From NCBI GenBank assembly GCA_036583965.1, contig JAZBQD010000027.1, positions 9,463,187 to 9,527,186 of the forward strand: a DNA stretch of 64,000 nucleotides. Direction: 5' to 3'. Made by a program: the position numbers and the translations under genes. The notes beneath the pieces are model-generated. The model searched no databases. It was not told the DNA's origin and saw only the letters and a list, made by a program, of their open reading frames with translations. Source of the DNA: Prunella strophiata (lineage: Eukaryota; Chordata; Aves; Passeriformes; Prunellidae). Within the stretch, counting starts at the first letter, position 1. Each line of letters starts with the position of its first letter. Shown here one piece after another: positions 33,950-46,100 of this stretch.

Positions 33950-36870
33950 TTTCAACACATTAGAGACATTAATCAGGTTGTTACTGAGCTGGCACTTTAG
34001 CAAGACTTGCAATCTGGAAGTGGGTTACTGTCAATAGCAAGGAGTTACCTGTAGGTAGGATCAGATGGGAGATTTGGATGGCATTAGTTCTTTTTCTGGC
34101 AGAAAACAAGGAAGAGAAGATAACACACAGGAAAGACTTGGTGCCTCTGCTTATGACCTTGATGCATTTAAACCTCTTTTCTGTTGCTGGACATGGTGGG
34201 CCTTAAATATGAATTGGATCTTTATTTTCTGGCCATTCCACAAATTCAAATGGTGAGTGGATGAGAATTTTCTGTTCTGGAAGGTTGTCCACACAGTTCT
34301 AATGCTGCTATTCCCCTTCAACGCTGGCTTTTCTTCTCAGTGGTGTCAGTGATGCCAGTAGAGCTCCTTTTTGTGTAAGCTCTGGTGAATTTTAAATGCA
34401 AATGCTATTCATTAGATTGGCTGTTCTGTTTAGGACTGCTCTTAGTATAAAAACACAGGGAAAGGCTTTTGCCCCCATATTATTTCCCCATAGTCAAATG
34501 TGTTTTTACCCTGTGTAATACATGCTGAGACTTGGCATTGAATACTTGCTGTTCTACAGGACACACTCCTTCAACTTCACCACATCTTGTATTCTGCCTC
34601 ATCCAAATTTGAGCCAATGGAGCTTTCTGTGATAGAATTAGCTGCATTTAGCATTAAAGTGATGATATCAGTGTGCTCTTAAGGAGTCTGTATTTAGCTC
34701 ACTAGACACACTTAGTAAAGCAATACTACAAAGAGTTTGGAGTTATTTCTAGATTCATTTAATTAACATATTTGAAGTTGCTTTTTGCACACTGTGGCTG
34801 CATTTTCAGCACATCTGTGGATGATTTGGATGGAGACTGAAGTGACGTTGCTTGAATTTTGATAGACAGTGTTATTCTGGATCACCAAACCACAACTGGA
34901 ATGTCACAAAACAGGAAGCCTGGCACTGTATAGACTAAGGAGCATTCATGCTGTTTAGGTCAATATCCCCTGTGTAAAATTAACAAATTATTAAATGATA
35001 AATCCTCCAAGTTGAGTGTTGCAGGTACCTTAATAATTGAGGTCCTAAAATCTAACACAGAGTTGGGCTAAAACATGCTAGATGATGGAGAGTTTTTCTG
35101 ATTGTTCCATAATTTTGTGTGTGCTTTTACTTCAAAGAATTTCTTATATGTCTGAATTAATGGTTTGATTTTTTTTTTCAAGTAAAAGCTTGTTTAAACT
35201 GTTTTTCATAATAAAATGTATTTTCAGAACTGACTGGAATTCTCTTGAATAGGTTGCTTTCATAACTTTGTAAGCTATATTACTGCCACTTTCATGTAAT
35301 AGGTCATTTTCTCTTTTGGTGGGAAATCATATTTCCCACTAGAACACTAGGGAAAGATTGGTTATAAATTTTGACTTATTTAAGTGGTGGAAGTAACATG
35401 CTTCTGCAGTAAAATACTCACGTATTTCTCTTCTCAGTGTAAAATCACTTAAACTTCTTGAGAGTCTGACTGTCCTGCCACCTCTATTCAGCCCTCTGTG
35501 GGATGAAATTACAGGTAATATTTCTTAGTCTTTTTTCTTTATAGTTCAGGATCCCTCTTGGAACTGTTTGAGAAGCACTACCTTAGCTGTATTTTATTCA
35601 TTTGGGAACTTCAGGTTTACCTGTAAACTTCCTGCTTTAAGGGAGCTTGAGGGAATCTGCTGTTCTCTGAAGTTACCTTCTCCATGTTTTGTGACTGATT
35701 GTGTCATGTTTGAATGAAACTTTGAAGCTGGTTGATTATGGTCTCTGATCCTCAGCACCACTTTTACCTAATCAAGACAAAGACAGGACTCTTCTCTGGA
35801 CCCATCTTAAAAGATGCCACGTCTAAGTAAGAAGGAATAGAAAAACCATTTTCATTCACAAACTCAATTTTATTTCCTTTATGTTCAGAAAGCTCTGAAA
35901 TATATTGTTTAATAGGGTACTTTCATAATTCAGCATAGAGCAATTGATACCCATAATTGCTTAGTCAGTTGTTTAACATACAAATGTTAACAGATTGCAA
36001 AAGGGAGAGGCTGAAGTACAGAGCTGCTGTTTCAGCAACATCATACAAGATAGTTTCATCTCCAGGACAGGCAGGTTCCTTAAACATCTATTCTTTGCAG
36101 AATGAACAGGTAACAAATTTTAAGGGGTAACATGTGCTTTATTTGGTGTAGAACAACAATGAAGAATAGTGCTTTAACAGAACTATGAGCATTATCTGGT
36201 CCTAAGAGCACGTGTGGATGTCATTTTCAGCTTTCTTCCTGCTTCTTACATTGTACTTAAATACTTCTGATACAAAGCCCACATCCCATTTCATAGGTTT
36301 CTTGAGGTAGCTGACACAAAAAAGAAAATCCATGTGACTTAGGTTGTATCTTCCACTAAATGATGTGCTAGGAAGAGTTAAGTACAGAGAGCATATGCTT
36401 CTGCAGTGGTTTCAGTACTAGACCCATCATTGGGGTTTGCAGGGTACATACAAGCCTGTTGGTACCTGTCCAAATGCATGGATTCTTAGGAGGGAGAAGA
36501 CAGAAGCTACTTTCAGTCCCATTATCTGATCCCTTAGTGCCAGCACTTGAATCTTTGTGTCATAGCATAAGTTAACAGTCCTTTAATTTAGGAGTATGGC
36601 AGATCTTTATGGCTGTGTTGGATGCAGCTTCCTTTGCCAGGTAGCCCTAAATCCAAACAAAACCTAGGAACAGGTGGCCCAAACAGCATTTTTAATTTCA
36701 GTGAGCCTGAGCAGGAATTTGACCTTCCTTCTCCTGTGGCACCTTGTCAGCCATACAAAGCTTCCTCTTCAGCTTTTCCCCACTCCAGCAGCTGAATCTC
36801 ACATCTCAGGTGAGTGCTGACCTTGGCTTGCCACTGCAAACAAACCTCACCTGTCCTTTCTTACCTGACA
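33950..36870. other. IPP-TMEM69 convergent interval
   Basis: No coding sequence is recognised. It may hold extended 3' UTRs of the two convergent genes: plus-strand AATAAA at 35210, and minus-strand AATAAA complements near 36138 and 35870. Otherwise ordinary AT-rich DNA. Confidence 0.5.
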
Positions 36871-36874
36871 TCAC

Positions 36875-37030
36875 ACTGAGAACTTCCTCACACAGCATCC
36901 CTGGAAGTGGCCAGGCTGGATGGGGCTCTGAGGAACCTGATCTGGTGGAAGGTGTCCCTGTGTACAGCAGGGGATTGGAATGAGATGATCTTTAAGGCCC
37001 CTTCTGACCCAAAGCATTCTGTGATTTTCA
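36875..37030 (+). mobile_element. CR1 LINE 3'-end fragment
   Basis: 'tggatggggctctgaggaac' then 'tggtggaaggtgtccctgtg', 'gattggaatgagatgatctt' and 'attctgtgatttt' reproduce the CR1 3' terminus in plus orientation. It lies beyond the proximal TMEM69 poly(A) signal, so it could enter a longer TMEM69 3' UTR in antisense. Confidence 0.88.
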
Positions 37031-37464
37031 TCACCTCCTCAGAAAATAGGAGTGAAACAGGAGTCTTGTTCCACAACACAGCAGCTGAGTAGAATGTGCA
37101 TAATTCTCTGCTACTTCTTTAAACACCAAACTAGAACTGCTTTCACCTTGTCACTGTTGTGTTCTCCACCTCAGAACATGATCACACATTACAGTCAAAC
37201 CAGATGCTTTCACAGTTCAGCACAGAGTAATTCATACCCATGTCATTTTGAATCTCCATTCTACACTCCCAGAGCAGCAACATCTCATTCAGGAGTGATT
37301 CTTTGCTCTACAGATAAGGACAGACTCATACTTGCCTTGGAAGTAATTGTGATTTACAATGCTTCCCTCCTGAACTAGCTTCAAGAGCAGTTGGAAAATC
37401 ATTTTGCTTCAAGAATAAGCATCTTGATCCCTGCCATCATATGACTTCTAAGCACAAATCAGTC

Positions 37465-37470
37465 TTTATT
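37465..37470 (-). terminator. TMEM69: TMEM69 poly(A) signal
   Basis: AATAAA on the minus strand about 60 bases after the TMEM69 stop codon at 37531-37533. Confidence 0.55.
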
Positions 37471-37530
37471 TCTCCTGGAACTCCATACAAGTACCTTATT
37501 AGCACATAATAGCTTTTCCTTATGGATTTG

Positions 37531-38250
37531 TTAATTTATGTTCTGCTGTATTTTTCTATCATCACTTTGCTCCCCTTCCAAGAAAGCTTCCAGTGCTACA
37601 GTGGCCAACAGGGACAATATCATCACCACTGATCCCAGTACCCTCAGTACTTTAAACCACCTGGGGTAAGTAGGAAGAAGGGAAATGTCATAATGCAGCG
37701 CTGTCCCCAAGGCCACTGTCACCATTACTGCTCCCTGAGTGACATCTTTGAAAAGCAAGGCTTGGCAGGCAAGCAGAGCAGGAACTGTGCCATTAGCCAG
37801 GTTCAGCCAGTCTGGCTTGGCTGGGCTGTTTTCTGGGAGAGCAAAGCCCCACCTCATTCCCCCCAGGAAGGAGGCTGTCACAGCCCCATAGGCCACCTGA
37901 GCAAAGGCCAGCCTCGGGCAGAAGGTGCCCTGCAGGGCCATGGCCAGGGGCACAGCCACAAAGGGAACCAGCCCCCCCAGGCTCAGGTACAGGGCTGGCC
38001 TGGGACAGTCCTTCAGTGAGCCCAGGCCTTCCTGTGCCTGTGCCTCAGCTTCTGCAGGGGTTTCCTTCTTGCACACGGGGAGGGAGCTGTGCAAAGGCCG
38101 GAGCTGGGCTGTGCGAGCTGGTGCTGGTCGGAGGCTCAGGGATGTGGAGGGAGCACGAGCATCTCTCTGCAGCTGGAGGAGGGCCAGGGAACAGCAGGCT
38201 GTCCTATTCCTCCCCTGGAGCAGCAGACTGGGGCCAGGCAACTTCTGCAG
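37531..38250 (-). CDS. TMEM69: TMEM69 exon 3, main coding exon
   Basis: Carries residues 16-254 and the stop TAA at 37533-37531. The frame stays open upstream of the acceptor to 38283, but only through a GTG, not an ATG, so this exon cannot start translation on its own. Confidence 0.93.
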   Translation of the reverse strand: MQKLPGPSLLLQGRNRTACCSLALLQLQRDARAPSTSLSLRPAPARTAQLRPLHSSLPVCKKETPAEAEAQAQEGLGSLKDCPRPALYLSLGGLVPFVAVPLAMALQGTFCPRLAFAQVAYGAVTASFLGGMRWGFALPENSPAKPDWLNLANGTVPALLACQALLFKDVTQGAVMVTVALGTALHYDISLLPTYPRWFKVLRVLGSVVMILSLLATVALEAFLEGEQSDDRKIQQNIN

Positions 38251-38888
38251 CTGCAAGCACAAAACTTGTTCTGAGCACTGCACAGTGCAGTGTTACAGTC
38301 ACAGACCTGCAGGTACCTACAGGACCTCCTGAGTTTTGTTGCAAGTGCTTTCCCAGGTCAGCTCACACCACTGCTGTCTCTGCTTCTGAATTCCAGGTGC
38401 TTTTAACTGAACTAATGAAGGCACCCAATGCAGCTGATGAAGAGCAACTGGGCTCTCCAGAGTGCACAAGCAAAGCTCACTCAGTGCCCACCTACCCCTC
38501 CCCACACATCCTCTAGGCACTTTGAAGATCTATCAGTCCTTTTCAGAGTAAAATATAAAATAGTTTCATACAGCAGCAGGATGAGGTCACCCCAGAAACC
38601 AGCTACTGTCCCCTCACTACTCCATCAAGAAGTGATAGGAAAAAAGACTTTGAGACAATAAAACTTGATTTTATAAAAGAAATAGGTTTGCCCAAAAGTG
38701 CTGTAGAAACAATGAACTATTCCAGAAAAGCTGAGTGATACACTCCAACTTGGAAGCCACCTTTTTCTTTCAAAGCTGCAGTCCTATCTTTTGCTATTTT
38801 ACTTCTAAATAAAATCAGCAAAAAAAGGCCTTCAGTAACTTACTTTGAAAAGTGTGGTGAAGCAGCATCGTTGTATGAGAGGAAACAT
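37531..38888 (-). CDS. TMEM69: Transmembrane protein 69 (DUF3429)
   Basis: Membrane protein of unknown function. Two coding segments on the minus strand: 38888-38844 (15 codons) and 38250-37531, joined in phase 0; total 254 residues (human 247). The start exon begins MFPLIQRCCFTTLFK, comparable with the human MLRFIQK start, and its acceptor has a long pyrimidine tract (TTTTTCTGTTTTAG). The second segment follows TTTTGTGCTTGCAG. Hydrophobic helices lie near residues 101-121, 129-146, 169-182, 188-207 and 216-237. The signature FLGGMRWGFALPE (143-155) followed by SPAKPDWLNLA is the conserved DUF3429 core. Residues 16-95 are low-conservation and Ala/Ser/Arg-rich, which would suit an organelle-targeting leader, but this is inference. 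The gene is convergent with IPP and divergent from GPBP1L1. Confidence 0.93.
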
Positions 38889-38905
38889 ATTTATTTTTGC
38901 AATGC
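38844..38905 (-). CDS. TMEM69: TMEM69 exon 2, the start-codon exon
   Basis: A 62-base exon with acceptor TTTTAG|GC at 38906 and donor AAA|GTAAGT at 38843. ATG is at 38888-38886. A second ATG out of frame (CGATGCTGC) lies inside it. It joins exon 3 in phase 0. Confidence 0.8.
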
Positions 38906-39330
38906 CTAAAACAGAAAAATTCAGAAGAAGGTCTGAAACTGATGAACCACTGAGTTTTGGTCTGATGCTCAAAGTTCAGTCACAGTCTACACTTATCAAA
39001 TACAAGACTCTTACAGGAATATATTTAAAGAGATATGTGTATAAATATTACATAGGTATTCAATCAGTACTTGCCCACTGCAGAATACTTGGTTTCAACC
39101 AGCTCTATGAACTGAAATTGTAAAGTTGTATTAACTGTTGCAAGAACAATTTCTAGTTAAAGAACTGAGTGATGGCTTCCCGTTCATGGATCATCTCTCT
39201 TCAACGGATAAATGCTCATAAAGGAGCAATCCCTCATGCGTAGAAAAAGCTATCATTAATAAAAAAAAGGAGCAGAAAAGCCATCCCATGTAAGCTGTAG
39301 GTAAGCTCCCTGCCGGGGTACGACACTCAC

Positions 39331-39561
39331 CGGGGAAGGCGGGCGGCTCGCCCTGGATTTGACTCCGCACTTCCAGCTCCTGCTGCGCCGGGAGAGAAAG
39401 GCGGCTCCGGCAGCCAAAGTCCCTGTGCGCAGGGAGCGGAGAGTATATGTATATGTATATGGCAGAGGGAGGAGGGGCCGCTCTGCGCACCGGGACCGGG
39501 CAGGACTCACCGGGGCCGGCACCGCCCGGACCCGCCAGTGTGGCGGCTTCCGGTGCCCCAT
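39331..39561 (-). other. TMEM69: TMEM69 first exon region with two nested donors
   Basis: On the minus strand a CCCCG|GTGAGT donor occurs at both 39511/39510 and 39331/39330. Either could end the leader exon. An ATG at 39561-39559 is in phase 0 with both donors. The region includes a short TATATG repeat (39445-39461 on plus). Confidence 0.55.
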
Positions 39562-40099
39562 GAGCGCTCCGACGGCGCCCAGTGCTGAGCGCTACCGGTC
39601 CGGGCGGGAACCGGCGCGGCCCATCGTGTTCCGCCGGGCCGCGGAAGGGCCCACCGAGACGATACCGGAGACAGCAGCGCCGGTCACTCTCAGCCCGAGG
39701 GCCGCGGTCGGTCTGGCAGAGGAGCGACACGGTCCTCTCCTAGCCGTGGGACAGAACCTCTCTCGGGGAGCAGTGTGGCCGTTCCTGCTTTCTAGCTTCC
39801 GGCATCACCGCATCGGGCGAGCCTTTCACAGGGTGGACTACAAATCCCAGCCCGCCCTGCGGCGCGCCGCCCGCCTATGTGCACGGCGGAGATGGCGAGT
39901 AGTCTTCTGGGGCGCGTAGTCTGCGGCCGCTTCCGACAGGCGGTGACGGGGGCGGTGCGAGCCGCCGCCTCTGATTGGTGGGGCGGGGGGCGCGGGGGCC
40001 GGGGCGGGGGCAGGGAGGGGGAGCCGGGGGCGTGTTCCTTCCGCGTGCTCGGCCCCGCCCCGCGCGCGCGCGGGCCCCGCCCCCTCCGGCCCCCGGCCG

Positions 40100-40176
40100 G
40101 GCAGGGCTGGGCGGCCATTTTGGGCAGAGCTTTGTTATGGTTGTGGGGCCGCCGGAGCCGCGCCAGGGCCCGCCCG
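40100..40176 (+). other. GPBP1L1: GPBP1L1 exon 1, untranslated leader
   Basis: Inferred first exon starting near the YY1-type element at 40111 and ending GCCCG|GTGAGT. It holds an upstream ATG at 40137 (TTATGG). A possible alternative leader exon lies at 40467-40565 (acceptor TCCTGTTCAG, donor GGCG|GTGAGT). Confidence 0.55.
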
Positions 40177-43100
40177 GTGAGTGCGGCCCCCGCGCCGCCC
40201 CCTCCGCGCCCCCAGCGCCCCCCTCGCCCCCCGCGTCTTCACCCGGCCCCTGCCGCCCCCAGGCCCGCCCCGCCGACCCCCGCGGCACCGCGGGCTCGGT
40301 GCGGCCCGGGAGCGGCCTCCCGCCAGGCCGGGTTCCCCCCCCCCCCCCGCGCTCGGTCCCGCGGCCGCGGCGGCTCCGGGGGGGCAGCGCGAGGTCCCCG
40401 CGGGCAGGGCCGGGCCGGGGTGGGCGGCGGGGGCCGCGGCTCCGCGGGTTATTGTTTCCTGTTCAGCCGGGAAGTTCGTAGCGCTGACACTGCCGGAGCT
40501 GAGCTCCTGTCATGGGGCCGTCCGTGAGCGGGGCGGGGGGGGGGGAGACCGGGCCGGGGCGGCGGGTGAGTCCCGGGGGCCGGGCAGCGGCGACCCCGCT
40601 GCAGGCTGGAATCGAAACCGGGCGGCCCGGCCGTTCCCCCTCGGCTCCTCCCGGGCCGCGCTTCCCGGCTGCCCCCGGCGGGAAGGGGCGGTCGGCGCCC
40701 GGCAGTGACACGTGGGCTGCGGGCAGCCGGGGCTCGGCTCGCTCTGCCCGCTGCCAGCGAGGCTGGGAAACTTGTCAGGTGCCGCTCGGTGTCTGCTCGT
40801 AGGGAAACAGCGCCTGGCCCGAGCGTGGGGCGGCTCTTTCGGGCGTCAAAGTTATTTCCGTGTGTCCGGTGTGTTTGATGCCCCCTTGGCCTAAGGTCTT
40901 GTGTGGTTTGACTTAAAGGGCTGGGGCTGGACTTGATCAGAACGCGCCTGGCGTTTCCAATATCCATTTAAGACTTTGAATTCAGTTCAGTTTAGTAACG
41001 AGCTGTTTTGGAACGATTTTAGAGCAGTCAGTAGGTGTCTGCACAAGTTACGAGTTTTTAAACAGCTTTAGGAGAACAGTAGCTATTTAAATTCTTATAA
41101 GTAATGGTGGAATGATTTAAGAGTGTTGCTTAAAGATCTTTTTATATTAACATGACCAGGTAGGTCAGGCTGCCTTTCCCCGCCCCCGAGCTGTGAGTGA
41201 CACAAGTGTTAGTAATGTTGATAATGCTCTGAAACGTTGCGAGTGCCTGAGCAAAGTGTGGAAATAGCAAAGAGGGGGAATGGAGATAACAGCTGAGATA
41301 ATTGGAGTGCCATCAAAGCTGAGTTTACTGTAGAGTTGACATTGCTTCTATAAAAATGTTAGGTGGTTATGGAAAAAGCTTATGCAAATGTTAGTTCATG
41401 AATGAAGATGGCTGGTATTTCAGTGAAAGGTTCCCTGTAAAGTTTATCCATTTGGAGACCCGTATCTCAAACTTGCAGTTTCTGACTCAGGGAGGAAACA
41501 GGTGTAGAGCAGAGGTAGGAACAAATAAAATTGCCAAATTCTTCAAGCAGCTTTTCCTCTCACACTCTTTCACATCATTTCTGGAGGAAAGTCCCTTTAA
41601 GAAGAACTTATTAAAAGTTTTGTATTTAGAATAGAAAGGCTTCAGGTGGTACTTCCTTATGGTGTTGGGGTTTTTTTACAGCTGTTTATAGGGAAGTGCA
41701 GCAGCCCTCTGCATTTTATATTCATCTGGTTTATAGCCTTAATCCTATATGACACAGAAGTTTCCATTGCAGATATCATATGAGGACCTAAAGTGAAAAT
41801 ATGTAGGGAACAGATGGCATTTAAAAAAAAACCACAAATCCTGCTTTTTTCTGCAGTGTCTCAGAAATATGAGGAGCAGAATGCAGATGTGAAATACAAC
41901 AAATCAAATGGAAGTGCATACTTTCTGAATGTTAGGAAAAAAAACTTTACTTTGGGAATATTTACAGGGTATGGTCACCTTGTCTCACACATGTGACTTC
42001 TGCATGGTGTTACTGAGTTTTGACATTCCTGTTTTAAAGTAGGAAATTAAGTCACTACAGGAGAAATAATATTCACTAGTATTTTCATTAAATTGAAACA
42101 GTATTTCAGGAGTTGTGGGATCCTTATTTTAATACAGAAAAATGCTGTGGCTAGATCTGTGAATTTCTTCAGGAGTGTGGGATGTCAGATAATGTAGTTC
42201 TTGCCTTTACAAAGTGGAGAAAAACTATTGGCTCAGGAGTTAAAGTTACCTTTCCCCCCCCCAGTGTTATGAGTTGTTTGAAGTTAGTTGTGTAACTGCT
42301 GAATTGACTTAGCTGTGAAGTGTACTCCAGGGTGTGCTTTGTTTGTTTGTCTGTGCAAGAGATTTGGAAAAGGGCTGACTCTGTTCGGTAGAGCTGAAGC
42401 TTTAAAGCACCTCTCTCCTGCGGAGTACTGGCTGTGCTTGCATGGACACAGCTTTTCCTCACAGCTCCATAGAAACCAGGGGGTGACTGTTGCTCTAGCT
42501 TATCCAGGGGCAGGTCACACTTACTGGATTTTGCACTTGATGAGGTAGTGTGTGTACCAGGAAGTTTGTATGGGATTTTTAAGTTTCATGTTAATTTATT
42601 TGTAGAGGCAGGAGTTTAGTTTAGTTTAGTTTTGGTTCTGCAAATTCAGCAATGTAAGTAGACATTTTACTGTCACTTACGTGGTGACCAGGATGCCAAC
42701 TAAATCATGTGTGGCTTTTGTTTCAGCAAGAGGAATTGAAGCCCATGTTCTCTTTGCTCGTCAGATTTGATGAAAAGCAGTGAAGTTGGCAGAAGCATGG
42801 TCCTGCTCAGAATACTTCATGAAAGCCAGGATGTTGTTTAACTTGTGTACTGTAACTTTATATGCTCCTGTGAAAATGTGCCAAACTTTAATGAGTTACT
42901 GTATGGTCAGAAGATAAATCTATGGTTTTGGGAGTGGATTTAGGTAGAGATTGATAGTGGCTGAGTGTTCACTGCCCTGTGCATGTATGTGCAAACACTG
43001 GGCAGACCTAGAAGTTCTAGGTTAGACAGGGCTGTGAGCGTGACAGTAAGCAGGGAGGGAAGCATTTTGGCTTAATTGATCATACATATTAGTGATCAGG

Positions 43101-46100
43101 CTGTATCACTCCAAGCTGGAAATTCTTGATTGAAGTGTGCAACTCCTTCTCTAGCTGGTATTTGAAAGTCAGGAGAAGAATTTTCACACTTGATACTACT
43201 TAGACCTTTCTATTATTAAACAGCAAACAGTTTTGCAAAGTGTTGGTGTATGCAGTTCTATAATATGACTAATCTGAAATAGTTGCACTTCCAAGGTCTG
43301 GCTTAACAAAAATGCTTTGAACCAGTGCAGCCAAACATAACTGAGGTTTTCTGCAATAAATGATGCTCAGAAAGAAATATTTTACAGCATGTGACCTTGT
43401 GCCTCAGGCACTGTTGTACATTAGGGAGTTCGCCAGGAGCAACTGAAGTTCTAGGACTTACAGACATTCTAGCAAAAATGCCAGTGTTGATTTGTTTTCT
43501 CCTTGAATCTTGTGATCATTTCCAGTTCAGTGTTTTGCATAGTTTTATCCTCCACACTGGAAGGAGGATCACAGCTCTGTGGTGTGGTGTTACTGGCTCT
43601 TGATAAGAAAGTATGTGTATAATGTTGTCTAAATGCCCCTGGTTTTAAAAATCCCATTTTTCAATACAGGAAGAAATTAGACAATTTAAGTTTTATTTTT
43701 GGTGTCTCTTCTAGATTCTGGATATCTGTGTGACCCACCCCCACCTCCCCATAGTGTATTTGCATCATACAGAGTATGTGGCAATGAGTGGCACTCTCTT
43801 GGAATTTTGTCATCTTCAGTTTGTGATGAACAATTAACTTGTAAATAAAGGACTGAGTCTGCCAGGGAGGTACATGGTATTATTCTGGGCACAGAAATTA
43901 TTGGTATTCACAAAGTTGCTGGTGAAGGGGTATGGTTAAGATTACAACAGGTCTCCAGCCTTTCAGCAGAGAGGAGTGTTTTGCCATTGTGTTACAATGC
44001 GTCATCCATCATCAAGGGATTAATCAGGACTCTACGTGAGATGATCTGAAAAGACCTTTGATGTTAACCTTAAAAAAACTCAGCAAGGATCTCTCATCCT
44101 GAAAATATTGAATGTGTTATGATCTTGACTGTTAGTTTGGGGAAACTGTCTTTCCTCTACTTTGAACTCCAGTTAAAAGTAGAGAAATGGGTTAATGATA
44201 ACTTCAGTGTCTTCAGGTTGACTGGGCCTTCTGGAATGTATCCTCTAGTATTTAGGGAGCTGAGAGCCTGTGGGGGTGGGAAAAGTTCCAGAATGCTGAA
44301 AAGTTAAGGAGCATTTTCTCTCACAACATCTAGAAAAAAGGCAAGACTTGGGTATGTCCAAGGGAAGAATGATCACATCAGGGAGTGTGGCCTGTGTCAC
44401 TTTTTGGTGGTTTCACTTCCCTATACTGCAATAATGTTCTTACTGAACACACAGATAATGTGATCCTGGCAAATTCAATAAATGGTCTGAAAACAATAGC
44501 TTTGGATTCAGCCATTTTGGTGTAGATGGGTTCAGATTACTGTGTTTTGGTATATTGCCTACACAGACAAGTAGCAGCTGGTAGGGAAGCAGTTCTGTGG
44601 GGGAGTATCCTGGGGGTTGTAATGGTTCCTAAATTATCATGACTCAGCAGCATCCCTGTCATGAAAATTCATTTGTCATACTGGAACATATAGAAGCATT
44701 TTAAATAAGGCAATGAAGCAGTTTCTCCGTTTTGCTGAGGAGTTGTAGGTCTGCAGCAGGAACTGTCTTGTTCAGTTTGGGATAATGTGATATTTGAGAA
44801 AGTTATGGCTGTGTAACAAGATCTGTAAAGAAAATAATGAAGTCTGAAAGAGAGAAACCATAATTAAGGATTGGGAAAAAAATGGATTGGTTAGCTCTAC
44901 AATGGTTTTATATATCATGTTTCATCAGACGTAAGCAGGTGATATATAAAGCAGCTTAAAAAAGTTACCTGCAGATATAACTGGGAGGCAGCTCCAACAT
45001 CCTGTCACTGCCTGTGAGCTGTCACACTTGGTAGGTGGGTCACGTCAGTTTTTTTCATCATTGATACTTTGAACTTGAAAGCTTAATCTTTGCCAGTAAA
45101 ATTTGACTGGTTGAGGGTGGGTTGTTTGTTTGGTTGCTTTTTTTTTTTTAAAAAAAAAAAAACATGGCTATATTTGATCCCAAAATATGACAGTAGATCC
45201 TTTTTCTGCTGCCAAACAGTGCTGGGATACAGGGTGGTCTGTGGGACTTCCCAAAAAAAAAAAAAAAAAAACAAAAAAAAAAACCAACCTGCTAAAGTGC
45301 CTTTCAGTCAGGGAATACTGAAGTTTTGCTCTGAAGAAAATATTTCCTAAAAGGTATCTATCTGCAAGGAGAGTTTAGTCAAGTTTCTACATCCATCATG
45401 AATAAAACAAGCAGTTATGAGTTGAAATTGCAGCAGAATATGTTCAGGTGAGGTATTAGATGCAGGGACAGGCTTTCAAGCCATAGGAAACACATTGTAG
45501 GGATACACTGGAGAATGCTGGTGTGCTAATCGGGTTTCATTTACAGCTTCCAAAAAATTATTCCAGTAGGGGTACATATAGCTGCATAATGAATTCCAGT
45601 CTGCTGATAACAAACTCATTTCTCTGATACATCATGAGACATTTTAGGATTAATTTTTGCCCCTCTGCAGGCTGAAGATCACTGTACAAATTGGTTGAAG
45701 CAGGGAGCATTGCTTTGTTGACTTTCAGAGACATCTGATGGAAGAGGGTAGAGCTAAATTCTTTGAAATCTCTGGAAAAGGTGCTTAACCATGCTGTGTA
45801 GGAAGATTTTTTTCCTTCCCACACAGATGTTTTGCTTGTATTCCCTAATTTGTTGTAGGACACTAGGATAGAAGAATGGCAGTGTTTTTAGTCTTGGCCT
45901 GCATAGATCACCTGGCGAAGAACAGCACAATAATTCTCTTCAAGATCTAAAGACAAAGCCCAAACCAGCTGGACAATATTTTGTCCATAACTCCTTGCTT
46001 TATTTAACTCAATTTCATGGACTAGATCATAGAGAGAACTCCAGGAAAACACTGTGAATGTGCAAAGAGGATGTATGTCCCAGCTGCAGCAAATCATTAG

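Larger units (their letters stand above)
39310..40800. promoter_or_regulatory. Bidirectional CpG-island promoter of TMEM69 and GPBP1L1
   Basis: Very high GC and CpG content, with divergent first exons on each side. Visible elements: ACTACAAATCCCAG at 39837-39850, the ZNF143/STAF motif; CTTCCGG ETS/GABP boxes at 39547 and 39795; AGATGGCG at 39890 and GCGGCCATTTT at 40111, both YY1-type. No TATA box is seen. This is a typical housekeeping divergent promoter, and the gene pair is head-to-head in human as well. Confidence 0.82.

Noticed and set aside
38250..38283. Extension of TMEM69 to an upstream start at 38283
   Set aside because: That codon is GTG, not ATG, and lies upstream of a good splice acceptor; the start is supplied by the exon at 38844-38905.
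39359..40708. Long open frames of 80-216 codons on both strands in the CpG island
   Set aside because: They are a product of GC-rich, stop-poor sequence, with low-complexity Arg/Pro/Gly translations and no domain. The region behaves as a divergent promoter with leader exons.
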